Positions 27,680 to 38,768 are shown, counted from the first letter of the stretch. The stretch: DNA of 64,000 nucleotides from Deinococcus hopiensis KR-140 (GCF_900176165.1 NZ_FWWU01000009.1:338501-402500); one strand, 5' to 3'. Notes: generated by a model from the sequence alone, not told the origin. Made by a program: numbers and translations.

Positions 27680-27957
27680 CAATTCGGGTATTCCCGTCTC
27701 CTTTTTTCTGAAACACTGTTTTTCAGCCTCAAGCAAGGCGGCATGGTCCGGGACCAGTCGGACCATGCCGCCTTTCCCGTGGGGGTTGGGCACGCGTTGG
27801 GCACGTTTGAACTTCTGGCCCGCCCAGAGGCTGCCCGAGTTCTGCAAGCGCCAGAGCAGTACTGCTTTTCTTTCCCGTTTCGGACATCGCGACTCAACCA
27901 AGTGCTGCAGGCCACGCAGTGGGCCGGGTCATCGGGGTTGCCAATGATTTGAGAAAC
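27680..27957 (-). pseudogene. Possible broken gene for a small zinc-ribbon protein
   Basis: On the minus strand one frame has a CVAC...YCSGACRTRA pattern, two cysteine pairs spaced as in small zinc ribbons. About 27830 the sensible reading moves to another frame (GQKFKRAQRVPNPHGKGG and ALLEAEKQCFRKK). No good start codon is visible. The stretch 27958-28267 upstream holds no other recognisable feature except the promoter of the PAS kinase. Confidence 0.35.
27735..27774. repeat. Perfect 15-bp inverted repeat
   Basis: AAGGCGGCATGGTCC (27735-27749) is mirrored by its exact complement at 27760-27774 around a 10-nt centre. There is no clear T run on either side, so it may be a weak terminator or a recombination or protein-binding site near the island edge. 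Confidence 0.55.
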
Positions 27958-28267
27958 CTGCCTCGTGCGCGCGGCCGCAGGGAGCAGCCTCAACCAGCCC
28001 GGCTTCCTGCCCTCGGGATGCCGAACTTGGGAGAGTTCGTGCTGGCTTGCGCGGCCCTGTCTGCCTGCGGCTGCGGTCCTGAACGGCAACTGCCCCACAG
28101 GAAGGGGGTTGGCGGAAAATTTTAAGTTTCCATTCTGAACCTGTCGCTTCATCGCCCTTGCGCCTGCTCTTGCGCTCTCCCCGCGCCCCTGAACAATCTC
28201 CTGTGGGCACCTTTACGCCCCGGTGCTTTGAAGGGATTGCGAAAGACCTGGTCTTCTACAGTGAAGT

Positions 28268-30607
28268 GTGACGAGGCCAGTGTGGGAGACGCCAGAGAGC
28301 GGCGCGGACGGTCCCTTCAAGCAGCTGTTTGCCGGGATGCCGATTGCCAGCGCCATTGCCCGTGCCGAAGATGGGTGTCTCCTGGACGCAAATAATGCCT
28401 GGCTTACCCTCCTTGGCTTTTCCAGGGATGAAGCCGTCGGCACGCCGACACCCCGCCTGAACTTATGGGTGAACCCAGCGGACCGGGAGCGCGTGGGTCA
28501 TCTGCTCAAAGCAAATGGACGGGTGCAGGACCTCGAAGTCCCAGTTCGCTGCCGGGATGGAAATACCGTCGAAGTGCTTCTGTCCATTGAAGCCATGTCG
28601 TTCGCCGGTGAAGCGAGCTTGCTGTTCATGATGGTGAATATCACCACCCGCAAACGGATCGAGCGGGAGTTAAAGGAAACGCGGGAGTTGTTTGAAGCGC
28701 TGTTCAAGGAGTCCCCAGACGCGATCTTGCTCATGGATCCACACGCGACGGACGTGAATTGGAAGATCGTTGCCTGCAACGAGGCGGCGTGCACCATGAA
28801 CGGCTTTGTGGCTGGAGAGTTGGTTGGGCAGTCCGTGCGGGTGTTGGACGCGGTGAACGTCATCGCGCCAACAGAGGCAGAACTTCAGGAGCAGCAGCGT
28901 TTCCTGGAACAACTCCGCCAGAGCGGCCACGTGCATTTTGAGAATGTGCACCGCCGTAAGGACGGGAGCGTCTACCCCGTCGAGATCAGCACCACCGTGG
29001 TGTACGTGGGTGGGCGGGAGCTGGTGCTGGGGATTGATCGAGACGTCACCGAGCGCAAACGGACGGAGGAAGTGGTCGCGCAAAGTGAGGTGCGTTTCCG
29101 CTCGCTGGTGCAGAACAGCACCGACGTCATCAGCGTCCTGAACCGTGGCGGATACTTCATGTATGCCAGTCCATCCATGACGAGGTTTCTCGGGTACAAG
29201 CCTGAAGAGCTTCATGGCCGTACATCGCTTGAATTGATGCACCCGGAGGAGCACGGGGCAATCCTGCAGACGTTCTCGGAAGTGCTCCAGGGTGGTCCGG
29301 GCGCTACGCGGCAACTTACCAGCCGCTTTCAGCATGCGCTCACCGGGGAATGGCGGTGGGTGGAGTGGGTCGCGTCAAATTACGTGGATGATCCAAATGT
29401 TCGGGGTGTGGTCTTCAACTCCCGTGACGTGACGGAGCGTAAGCTCGCTGATGCGGAACTTGACGAAAGCAGACGGACCCTCCAGGCGTTGTTCGACCAC
29501 TCCCCAGACGGCATCATGCTGATTGATTTTACGGAGGAGGAGATGCCTGTGTTGCGCTGCAATGAGGTTGCGGCGAAGATGAACGGCTACCTTCCTCACG
29601 AGTTGGTGGGGCGAAGCGTATACGCCCTTCTGCCGAATGGAGACGCGCTGCTGGCCAACCCAGCGGCGAACAACGATTTTCGAGAACGCGTGCGTGCTGA
29701 GCGCATCATGCGATTTGAGACGGAACACAGGCGCAAGGACGGAACTCCATATCCCCTGGAGGTTCACTTGACGCTTCTGACCATTGGGGGGCGGGAGGTA
29801 CTTCTCAGTCTGGAGCGGGACATCACGGACCGCCGCACAGCGGAACAGACGTTGAAAGCCAGCCAGGAACGTCTGATGCTCAGCGAGAAACTTGCTGGTC
29901 TGGGACGGCTTACCGCCGGTCTTGCGCATGAGATTAACACGCCATTGGCAGCCACCATGAATTACCTGCGTGAAGCAGAACACCTCACGCGGGAGTACCT
30001 GGATTCGATTGGCAATCCTCAAGTCACTGACGACGACCATCGTGAGATCGGACGTGAGTTACAGTCATCTGTAACTGAAGCGGGCAAAACAGTGTCGCGG
30101 ATCGGCGAGTTTATCCGCTCCATACGAGGACATACGCGGGATACGGTAACGGGGATGCAGGAGTTTGATGCGGTTAAACTCGCTTCAGAGACCCTCCTGA
30201 TGATTGCCCATCAGGCCAGGAATGCCAAAATTGATCTTCTGCTGGAACAGACCAAGGAAGCAGTTATGCTCCACGGAGAGCCTTCGCGTTTCACACAGGT
30301 GGTAACAAACCTCGTCGTAAATGGCATCCATGCGTGCGAGGATAGTGGGAAACCGAAAGGGAGCGTCACTGTCAGCTTCAGTGTAAAAGACGGCAGGCAT
30401 GTAATGAGCGTACAAGATAGCGGAACAGGTATTCCTCCGGAAGTGTTGCCACGCATCTTCGACCCTATGTTCACCACTAAAGAAGTCGGGAAAGGCACAG
30501 GATTGGGCCTTCCTATTATTAGAGACATTGTCACAGGTCACTTCCACGGAGAAATCGCTGTGGAAACACACTTGAGCGAGGGCACGATATTTACGGTGAT
30601 CTTCTAA
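28268..30607 (+). CDS. Cytosolic four-PAS sensor histidine kinase
   Basis: The 779-residue protein has no membrane segment. Four PAS domains follow one another (about residues 15-130, 137-262, 272-395 and 400-528), two of them sharing the SPDAILLM/SPDGIMLI plus HRRKDG pattern. The kinase core has GLGRLTAGLAHEINTPL with the phospho-histidine, an N box (VVTNLVVNGIHACEDSG), DSGTGIPPEVLPRIFDP and GTGLGLPI. GTG 28268 follows TACAGT (28257-28262) by 5 nt; GTG 28280 is an alternative. Codon use is less GC-rich than in flanking genes, and it sits in the tRNA-bounded island, so transfer is likely. No response regulator is near. Confidence 0.92.
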   Translation: MTRPVWETPESGADGPFKQLFAGMPIASAIARAEDGCLLDANNAWLTLLGFSRDEAVGTPTPRLNLWVNPADRERVGHLLKANGRVQDLEVPVRCRDGNTVEVLLSIEAMSFAGEASLLFMMVNITTRKRIERELKETRELFEALFKESPDAILLMDPHATDVNWKIVACNEAACTMNGFVAGELVGQSVRVLDAVNVIAPTEAELQEQQRFLEQLRQSGHVHFENVHRRKDGSVYPVEISTTVVYVGGRELVLGIDRDVTERKRTEEVVAQSEVRFRSLVQNSTDVISVLNRGGYFMYASPSMTRFLGYKPEELHGRTSLELMHPEEHGAILQTFSEVLQGGPGATRQLTSRFQHALTGEWRWVEWVASNYVDDPNVRGVVFNSRDVTERKLADAELDESRRTLQALFDHSPDGIMLIDFTEEEMPVLRCNEVAAKMNGYLPHELVGRSVYALLPNGDALLANPAANNDFRERVRAERIMRFETEHRRKDGTPYPLEVHLTLLTIGGREVLLSLERDITDRRTAEQTLKASQERLMLSEKLAGLGRLTAGLAHEINTPLAATMNYLREAEHLTREYLDSIGNPQVTDDDHREIGRELQSSVTEAGKTVSRIGEFIRSIRGHTRDTVTGMQEFDAVKLASETLLMIAHQARNAKIDLLLEQTKEAVMLHGEPSRFTQVVTNLVVNGIHACEDSGKPKGSVTVSFSVKDGRHVMSVQDSGTGIPPEVLPRIFDPMFTTKEVGKGTGLGLPIIRDIVTGHFHGEIAVETHLSEGTIFTVIF

Positions 30608-30874
30608 TATGGTGATACGGTAATTTGGTAATTGGGGCAACTTTTGATTTGAAAAACAGGAAACAACCTATCTCTCCTTCGTTTATGACCAATCCGTAAG
30701 AAATGCTCCCTCATTCCAAGTTATTCACCTAAGATCTATTTTTGGTATTGATTTGTCATTCAACATAAATCAAGCTCACTATAACTAACCCCGGTCCCTT
30801 ATTCGAAAGGGTAAGCGGACTGCTTACTTACGAGTAGCATCATTCCTTGAATAGACACTTCAAGTGAGTTCTGT

Positions 30875-31720
<846 letters not shown>

Positions 31721-32231
31721 TCTGTGTCATTCGTAGAAGACGTAAAGCGGGGTAGATTCGCAGATGCTCACGTAAAGGTAGCCCTCCTGTTGAGGAGTTG
31801 TCTCTATTTCACCCATCCGGCCTGACGTACCAGGGGGGCATTTTGTACCATGCGGGCGTAAGCGCTCAGAGCCTTCCAGGGCGGATCGAGGAAGCCCAGA
31901 AGGAACTCGAAGCCCTTCGCACGGATGAAGCCCAGAGCGCCCAGCTTCCGGGGAGAAGACGGGAGAGCCAAACGTCATGCGAGGCAGCAAGTCCTGCGAC
32001 TTTGTCAGCATGGCCGCCCCGGAAGGCCAGCGTGCAGCCTTTTAGACGATGCTGGAGGAGCAGCGCAGCGAGACTTCCAGACCCAGAGGCGTCTGCGCGA
32101 TCTGGAGCAGCCGTAAAGGCCACTTGGAACGGACCGAACAGGCCCCCTCTCGGACCGGGCTGAAGCGTGCAGAACGACACGCCGTGTTGCTGGCCCTGGT
32201 CGACAGGGTGACAGGCAGGTTTGAACGGCTG
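31721..32231. other. Gene-poor stretch of the island
   Basis: About 510 bp between the IS and a MITE-like repeat. Fragments of coding-like sequence exist (for example RIEEAQKELEALRTDEAQSA on the plus strand near 31890), but no frame is complete or has a ribosome site. It looks like decayed coding DNA. Confidence 0.4.
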
Positions 32232-32356
32232 ATACGGAACCAAAGTGATTCCTGTATATGGCTAGATGCGGGATGAGGACGCAGACTACATCCATGAGGA
32301 CTTGAATAGGTATGACTTTCATAACCATATGAGTGAGAATCATTACTGTTCCGTAT
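32232..32356 (+). repeat. MITE-like repeat family I, copy B (125 bp)
   Basis: Best-preserved copy. The left end reads ATACGGAACCAAAGTGATTC and the right end, read inward, ATACGGAACAGTAATGATTC. It aligns gap-free with copy A at 13503-13627. Confidence 0.85.
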
Positions 32357-32472
32357 GATCGGCCTTCGAGAAGGGTAGAAGGCCCCGGGGCGAGCTTTAT
32401 CGAGAACGCCCAGGTGCCTGGCGTGCCGATCGTGCGGCAAGGGCACGACCAGACCAAAGGCGGGGAGGTACC

Positions 32473-32733
32473 GTGAGCTGCCTCGAAGAGCGTGACGTGG
32501 ATACAGACGCTCTGCGGCTCACCCCCTGTGGGGAGGACTGGGCACAGGAGACGCGTCTGGAGCACACCGACGGCCTGCCGCTCCACAGGGGGACGCTGTC
32601 CTGTTCGGCGACCTTTGAGGAGCGTGTGGGCTCCCTGGTGGCTGTCCTCTCGGCGAGTGCGGTTGTTGCCCACCTCGAAGCCAACAGCCCGAAAGTGCTG
32701 GCCCACAGGAAGCAGAGGGAAGGGGCCACCTGA
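32473..32733 (+). CDS. Uncharacterised island protein, 86 aa
   Basis: GTG 32473 follows GGGGAGG by 5 nt. The frame has GC-rich third positions, a helical middle (FEERVGSLVAVLSASAVVAHL) and an acidic first half. No family was recognised. It opens a series of gene remnants reading in the same direction. Confidence 0.45.
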   Translation: MSCLEERDVDTDALRLTPCGEDWAQETRLEHTDGLPLHRGTLSCSATFEERVGSLVAVLSASAVVAHLEANSPKVLAHRKQREGAT

Positions 32734-32769
32734 GCGGAAAGCGACTTATCGCCCCTCTGTGAAAGGAAT

Positions 32770-33545
32770 ATGGCTCACTCCAACGCTCAGGCCCGTATGG
32801 CCCAGCGCAAGGCACGCACCCTGAAGGACGTTGCTGGGAGGCCCTAGGAGCCGCCCGTGACCTCCTGGGAGACGAAGACACGGAAACGCGAAGGCCATTT
32901 ACACCCTTTCCCAGACGGTGAGCAGCTCGCGGGTATACGAAGTCGGAGAGCTCGAGGCCGGTCTGGAAGCCTTGGAGGCAGCTCAAGAAGCCAGCAGGGG
33001 CCGCATGATCGCGGCGCGGGGCATGCCAGGCAAGCAGACATCCCTCTGCGGAAGGAGGTGCTGGCCGGACTGCTGAAGAAAGCGTGGGGGCAGGTGTCAA
33101 ACACCTCCAGCGCGGCCCGTGTGACGGCGTGGCGGCTGATCGGGGAACGCTGTGGCAACCGGAGAAGGACGCGCGCCCTCAGAGCGGGTTGGAGTGAAGC
33201 GCGGTGTGGAGAAGCGGCTGCCAGAAGTCGAAGCCCGGCAGGCATGGCCGCCGGAGCGGGTAGACTCTATTGATCACGGCATAAATTGATATGAATCCCA
33301 GTCGAACGATTTGTGTGTTGGCCAGTTTCCTCATGACCCGGGGTGTGGAGAGCCGAGGCGAACTTACGCCGGCATCAATGGAGGAGAAGCGCTCATGGGT
33401 GAGGTTCGCGGGTCGCTGGCCTGCCGATCTGAGAGCCAGCGTGGAGGAAGCTGGAGCGTGGGCGAGGTGCTCGAGCGCTATTGAAAACTGTGTGCACCGG
33501 CTGACGATCTGCCCGCCTTTGCCCTGAAAGCGTACCGGCCGGCCT
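32770..33545 (+). pseudogene. Decayed coding sequences in the island
   Basis: An intact start exists: AAAGGA then ATG 32770 with a 25-codon frame (MAHSNAQARMAQRKARTLKD) ending at TAG 32847. Beyond it coding-like segments continue in changing frames: AARDLLGDEDTETR, IYTLSQTVSSSRVYEVGELE, ALEAAQEASRGRMIAARG, ADIPLRKEVLAGLLKKAWGQ and, near 33480, DDLPAFALKAYRPAFKRQP. This is what one or two genes broken by several frameshifts would look like. No homolog was recognised. Confidence 0.45.
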
Positions 33546-33577
33546 TCAAGAGGCAGCCCTGAGCACGGTGCATAGAC

Positions 33578-34027
33578 TTGCAGCGCCGAAGCAATCGGCA
33601 CACTGTGCGGCGGGCAAAGGCCGCCCGGATAGCGGCTCAGGAGGACAGGGCATACCGGACGGGCGAACTCCTGCCAAGTCAAGCTCTGGATGCCTTGCTG
33701 AAGTGGATCGAGGGAGCAGAGCGCGACGTGGAAAACGTCATACGCATGATGGGCACTGGAGCGGTGAGCGCCCGCCCGCTGGAACACCCCGCCAGGGAGG
33801 CAGTGTGCTCCTGGAAGGATGCCTTTGAGGTGGCTTCTGAAGAAGGCGTCTCGCCTTCGCCTCCGGCGGGGACAGTGGAGTACCTGGAAGCGGAAGCAAG
33901 AGCCCGGGAACGTGCCCTGACGGAAGAGGCGAGCGGTGCGAAAGACCTGAGGGCGGCGGCCCGGTGGCGCGCGGCGCGGTTCTGGTTCTTCTCAACGGGG
34001 GCCCGAGTGATGGGAGAACATCCGTGA
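33578..34027 (+). CDS. Uncharacterised island protein, 149 aa
   Basis: The frame runs from TTG 33578 and is mostly helical and charged (ARIAAQEDRAYRTGELLPSQ, ALLKWIEGAERDVENVIR, EYLEAEARARERALTEEASG). No ribosome site precedes the TTG, so it may be the surviving C-terminal part of a longer gene. A GC-rich hairpin follows at 34069. No family was recognised. Confidence 0.4.
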   Translation: MQRRSNRHTVRRAKAARIAAQEDRAYRTGELLPSQALDALLKWIEGAERDVENVIRMMGTGAVSARPLEHPAREAVCSWKDAFEVASEEGVSPSPPAGTVEYLEAEARARERALTEEASGAKDLRAAARWRAARFWFFSTGARVMGEHP

Positions 34028-34068
34028 GGGCGCCGAAGTCTGAGGCAAGCCGTTGTACATCTTCATCT

Positions 34069-34089
34069 AGCGGGGGTTCTCCCCCCGCT
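34069..34089 (+). terminator. GC-rich hairpin after the 149-aa gene
   Basis: AGCGGGGG and CCCCCGCT form an 8-bp stem around a loop of about 5 nt. No T run follows, so termination is only possible, not sure. Confidence 0.35.
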
Positions 34090-34368
34090 CAGCAGAGAAA
34101 GCTGGTCACAAGTGTGAAAAATCTCATAGAATGACGCGAGTAGTTTCCCCGTGGAGTAAACGGCTCAGCCGGCTTGTCGGCTGTCCATGACGCTGTCACG
34201 CCACATGACCTTTCACCCAGCTTCCCCAGACCACCGACTGTCTCAAGGTCGGAGGTGTCCCGCTGGAGTCGCAGTGGGTTAGAAGGGTAGCGAGTATCAA
34301 AGTGCAACTGCGGAAGTCAAGCACAGGCGGAATGGCTGGGGTCTCAGGCATTGCGCCAGGAGGCTCCT

Positions 34369-35109
34369 ATGCAAAAATTTTCTGCTTATGCCGCTTAGCG
34401 CGTATTCCTCCTCCCCCTTGTCTTCGTCGTCGGCTGTGGGCAGACATACACAAGCACGCCCCCGACTATTGCTACCGGGGGCGTCAGCAGCCTGGAGATG
34501 AATTCAGGCCACAGTGATCCCGCTGCAAGCAGTCTCCAATTGCGCGGACAGTTAAACAGCCGCATGACTGGCAGCGTTCAGTTGCGGGTGGTGAACAATG
34601 GCGCAGTCCGCTGGGAGACGATCGGCAGTGTAAACGGAGGAAGCTTTGTCACTGTCATCACCCCCGAGCAGGCCAGACGCAACTCCACCTATTATGACTA
34701 CGCCCGCACGGAACTATTGCGTTACCGTCAGGCCGACTGCAAGTTCAACACCTTGGCGACCTCGTCCTTACCTTCCGGTGGGTATTGGGTGCAGTATCTG
34801 TACGTAAATGGACAGGAAGGCTTCTATCGCCAAAAACAGGAGCGTCTTGCTGGGGACGTCTACCGAACTCGCAACTCCGTCTACATCTATGCCGAGGGCA
34901 CTGCCGATCTGACGGGTAGCGCCGACTGCAACGTCACGACGAGCAGTGGCTCCGTACGCCAGGTTTTCCAGGCGGATGTTCACCTGCGTCCTGGCTGGAA
35001 CATGATCACCACCGAGAGCGACCGCCTCCCTGACAACCACCTGGAGATCAGCGTGCGGATGGGCGACGATCCTGAGGTGCATTGGAGCGGTAGCCAAGAC
35101 CAACAATAA
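34369..35109 (+). pseudogene. Lipoprotein gene interrupted by an amber codon in its signal peptide
   Basis: ATG 34369 follows AGGAGG by 5 nt. The frame reads MQKFSAYAA, then TAG at 34396-34398, then RVFLLPLVFVVGCGQTYT, a perfect lipoprotein signal with the lipobox cysteine, and stays open to 35109. The mature part of about 220 residues is polar and beta-rich (SVQLRVVNNGAVRWETIG, YWVQYLYVNGQEGFYRQ) with two cysteines, and unknown to me. Without the stop it would be a normal exported lipoprotein. A nonsense mutation or a base-call error is the simplest reading; internal starts would lose the signal. Confidence 0.65.
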
Positions 35110-35479
35110 GCGGCACGCGACGCGGTTCTGTGCCGGTTTGCAATGGCGGGAGCGACGGGGGGCCAGCCGTGGGCATCTCGGAAGCAGGGCCGCTTCTGAA
35201 GGCCCGTACCACGGACGACGTGCTGTGCTTGACGGCCCTGAATGCCGCACGCCGTGTCCGGCTCCTGGCTGTGAACCTGCTGCTGGAGGCAAAGCGGCGC
35301 GTGGTGCTGAACACCTGCGGCAGCCTGGTGATGCTGCCGGGGGGCTTCCTCGATGGGTGTCCAGTCCAGAAGCGCGCGCCTTGAGCGCTTCCACGGCGTA
35401 CGGGAAGCCGTAGGAGTAAGAGCAGAGGACTTGTCCTACTTGGAGTGAGGGGAGAATTGTTCTACATGCCTACTTATAA
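35110..35479. other. Intergenic part of the island
   Basis: A plus-strand frame from GTG 35130 to 35384 is GC-rich at third positions (LTALNAARRVRLLAVNLLLE) but has no ribosome site or domain; I do not call it a gene. The rest shows nothing recognisable. Confidence 0.35.
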
Positions 35480-35596
35480 AGACTCCGGTTCATCAGTGAT
35501 GAAATGGCAGGCCAACCCCAGCGGAGCGAGCGGGAAAAACGGTGACGGAGAAGTGTGGAAGCACCGCAGCGGACGGAACGGGTGATCCCGCAAACC
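35480..35596 (+). repeat. MITE-like repeat family II, copy B
   Basis: The left end GACTCCGGTTCATCAGTGAT and the inner blocks GCCAACCCCAGCGGAGCGAG and ACGGTGACGGAG match the other copies. The right end (GGTGATCCCGCAAACC) has diverged. It lies just inside the right edge of the island. Confidence 0.7.
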
Positions 35597-35816
35597 GTAG
35601 CAGAGGGCGCGTAGACTTCATTTTTTAGATGATGTTAAACGGATATGCCGATCAATGGATGCCGGGTGATTTCTCTTGGTAGAGGTACCTTTGGCGCACG
35701 TGAGCCACGCCCTGGCCCTAAACTTCTCCTCACCCATCAGAGACCCAGAATCAGCCACCTAAAAAGCCCGTTGGGCACCGCAGGTGAATTGGGAGGGATT
35801 GGGTCTGAATAGAGAA

Positions 35817-35844
35817 ACAAAAAAACTCCGTACCAGACGGAGTT
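35817..35844 (-). terminator. Terminator of tRNA-Met
   Basis: An 8-bp stem (AACTCCGT with ACGGAGTT, 5-nt loop) followed on the minus strand by a run of at least five T lies 5 nt past the tRNA 3' end. Confidence 0.8.
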
Positions 35845-35849
35845 TACTT

Positions 35850-35926
<77 letters not shown>

Positions 35927-35988
35927 TTGCGGTTGCCCAAAGGGGCTTCCTTTGAGAGCAATGCCCCGCACAGTGGCGGGGCCTCTCT

Positions 35989-36073
<85 letters not shown>

Positions 36074-36102
36074 AATTAGGTTAGCAACGCTTCCCGCTCT
36101 TG

Positions 36103-36777
<675 letters not shown>

Positions 36778-36904
36778 CTGCCCTCAGCATACGGGAAAGC
36801 GGGAGAATGTAGGGTGGGCACAGCAGGACCGTCTGCCCTTGAGGAACAGGAGGTACGGTCCTCGGAACAGCACGAGCCTCTGGATCTGATCAGCAGGCTC
36901 TAAT

Positions 36905-36930
36905 GTTTGTAAAACAAACTGCTTTATAAT
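36905..36930 (+). promoter_or_regulatory. Promoter and operator-like palindrome of the amino-acid ABC genes
   Basis: GTTTGT (36905-36910) and ACAAAC (36914-36919) form an inverted repeat with a 3-nt centre, directly upstream of TATAAT (36925-36930). A protein bound there would cover the -35 to -10 spacer. It resembles a repressor site. Confidence 0.55.
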
Positions 36931-36998
36931 TCGTTGTGTAGAGGCTGTCTCTCTGTTGTTCTCTCCTGTGCGCCGTTCGGCGTTAGAAAAGAGGTTCT

Positions 36999-37760
36999 AT
37001 GCGTTTTGTGAAACTCCTGCTTCCCCTGGTCCTTACGGCCGCTGGCACCGTGCACGCCGCTGTCCCCACGTTGACAAACGGCACGCTCAAGGTTGCGATG
37101 GAAGGCACCTACCCGCCCTTTACCTTTAAGGACGACGCCGGAATCCTCACGGGGTTTGACGTGGACGTGGCCAAGGCCGTGGCCGCCAAGCTGGGCCTCA
37201 AGCCCGAATTTGTGCTGACCGAGTGGAGCGGCATCCTGGCTGGTCTGCAGGCGAACAAGTACGACGTGATCGTCAACCAGGTGGGCATCACTGCCGAGCG
37301 CCAGAAGACCATCGGCCTGAGCCAGCCCTACGCCTACAGCAGCCCCCAGATCATCGTCCGCAAGAGTGGCAGTTTCGCGCCCAAGACCCTGGTGGACCTG
37401 AAGGGCAAGCGGGTGGGTGTAGGCCTGGGCAGCAACTTCGAGCAGCAGCTGCGCGCCGCCTCTGGCATCAATGTGGTGACCTATCCTGGCGCGCCCGAGT
37501 ACCTGGCAGACCTTGCTGCCGGACGCCTGGACGCCGCCTACAACGACCGCCTGCTGGTGGGCTACCTGATTACCAAGAACAAGCTTCCCATTCGCGGCGC
37601 AGGCGTGATCGGCCAGCCTGAACCCGTCGGCATTGCCTTCAAGAAAACGAACACGGCCCTGGGAACGGCCATCAACCGCGCCCTGCTGCAGATCAAGGCC
37701 GACGGCACCTACGCCAAGATCAGCCGCAAGTGGTTTGGTGAGGACGTCAGCAAGCCGTGA
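36999..37760 (+). CDS. Amino-acid ABC transporter substrate-binding protein
   Basis: The 253-residue family 3 binding protein has a Sec signal (residues 1-20), GTLKVAMEGTYPPFTFKDDA, GFDVDVAKAVAAKLG, ITAERQKTIGLSQPY and a C-terminal ADGTYAKISRKWFGEDV. The sequence is close in style to cystine/polar amino-acid binders. AGAGG precedes the ATG at 36999. The permease gene follows 126 bp later; an imperfect hairpin (37763-37796) in the gap could trim downstream expression. Confidence 0.92.
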   Translation: MRFVKLLLPLVLTAAGTVHAAVPTLTNGTLKVAMEGTYPPFTFKDDAGILTGFDVDVAKAVAAKLGLKPEFVLTEWSGILAGLQANKYDVIVNQVGITAERQKTIGLSQPYAYSSPQIIVRKSGSFAPKTLVDLKGKRVGVGLGSNFEQQLRAASGINVVTYPGAPEYLADLAAGRLDAAYNDRLLVGYLITKNKLPIRGAGVIGQPEPVGIAFKKTNTALGTAINRALLQIKADGTYAKISRKWFGEDVSKP

Positions 37761-37886
37761 AGTCCAGCCCGGCTTGCTTGACCGGGAGCTGGATTCAGGC
37801 ACAATCAGGCCCAGGGGCAGGGGAGCGGGAACGCTGACCCTGCCCACCCTTGTTCCGCTCATGCCTGCCGCAAAGGACCTTTTCAC

Positions 37887-38558
37887 ATGAACGCCGAGCA
37901 GCTGCAACTCATCGCCCAGAGCGCGTGGCAGGCCCTGCCCACCCTGCTCGCCGCCGCACCCATCACCCTGGGGTACGCGTTGGCATCGATGGTGCTGGGT
38001 TTGCCGCTTGCGCTGCTGGTGGCCCTGCTGCGGCTCTCGCCGGTGACTCCCCTGCGATTTCTCAGCAGCCTGTATGTCTCGTTTATTCGGGGCACGCCGC
38101 TGCTGGTGCAGATTTTCGTCATTTATTACGGCCTGCCCTCGTTCGGGGTCACGCTCAGCCCGCTGTTGGGCGGCGTGCTGGCCCTGACGCTCAACGCAGC
38201 GGCCTACCTGTCCGAAACCATGCGGGCCTCCATCCTCAGTGTGCCGCGTGGGCAGCGGGAGGCCGCGCTCAGCTTGGGCCTGACGCCCCGGCAGACCATG
38301 CGGCTGGTGGTGCTGCCCCAGGCGGCGCGGGTGGCGCTGCCCAGCCTGAGCAATACCCTGATCGGGCTGGTCAAGGACACCTCGCTCGTCTCGGTGATCA
38401 CGGTGGTGGAACTGCTGCGAAGTGCCCAACTGGTCATCGCCCGCACCTTCGAGCCCTTTGGGCCCTACCTGGCCGCCGCCCTGATCTACTGGCTGATCAG
38501 CAGCGTGCTGGAACTCGCGCAGCGCCGCCTGGAAGCGCGGTTGTCGCGGCAGGGGTAG
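37887..38558 (+). CDS. Amino-acid ABC transporter permease (HisM family)
   Basis: The 223-residue inner-membrane subunit shows about five helices, SFIRGTPLLVQIFVIYYGLP and the EAA loop (EAALSLGLTPRQTMRLVVLP) that docks an ATPase. AAAGGA is placed before the ATG at 37887. No ATP-binding subunit gene follows; tRNA genes come next on the other strand, so the ATPase must be elsewhere or shared. Confidence 0.93.
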   Translation: MNAEQLQLIAQSAWQALPTLLAAAPITLGYALASMVLGLPLALLVALLRLSPVTPLRFLSSLYVSFIRGTPLLVQIFVIYYGLPSFGVTLSPLLGGVLALTLNAAAYLSETMRASILSVPRGQREAALSLGLTPRQTMRLVVLPQAARVALPSLSNTLIGLVKDTSLVSVITVVELLRSAQLVIARTFEPFGPYLAAALIYWLISSVLELAQRRLEARLSRQG

Positions 38559-38563
38559 GCAAC

Positions 38564-38600
38564 AAAAATCACGTCCCTCAGCTTTGACTGAGGGACGTGA
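38564..38600 (-). terminator. Terminator of the tRNA-Val/tRNA-Ile2 transcript
   Basis: A 13-bp perfect stem (38569-38581 with 38588-38600, 6-nt loop) is followed on the minus strand by TTTTTG. It is convergent with the permease gene. Confidence 0.8.
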
Positions 38601-38603
38601 AGG

Positions 38604-38678
38604 TGGTGGGCGGTATAGGATTTGAACCTACGACCCTTCGCGTGTGAAGCGAATGCTCTACCACTGAGCTAACCGCCC
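38604..38678 (-). tRNA. tRNA-Val (anticodon CAC)
   Basis: Acceptor GGGCGGT/ACCGCCC, anticodon loop TTCACAC (CAC), T loop GGTTCAAATCC, encoded CCA at 38604-38606. Confidence 0.94.
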
Positions 38679-38685
38679 ATCTGTG

Positions 38686-38768
<83 letters not shown>

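Noticed and set aside
27593..27901. Open frame ending SPVQVRASP over the tRNA fragment
   Set aside because: This ending is the usual false translation of a tRNA T arm; only the upstream zinc-ribbon-like part is of interest.
32278..32356. Frame encoding a hydrophobic peptide inside MITE-like copy B, also seen in copy A
   Set aside because: The shared peptide follows from the shared repeat; there is no ribosome site, and the third copy does not keep it.
35130..35384. 84-codon plus-strand frame at the right side of the island
   Set aside because: No ribosome site, no family and ambiguous coding on both strands.
36924..38429. 501-codon frame antisense to the ABC genes
   Set aside because: Covers two clear ABC genes on the other strand and encodes low-complexity His/Gln/Arg-rich sequence.
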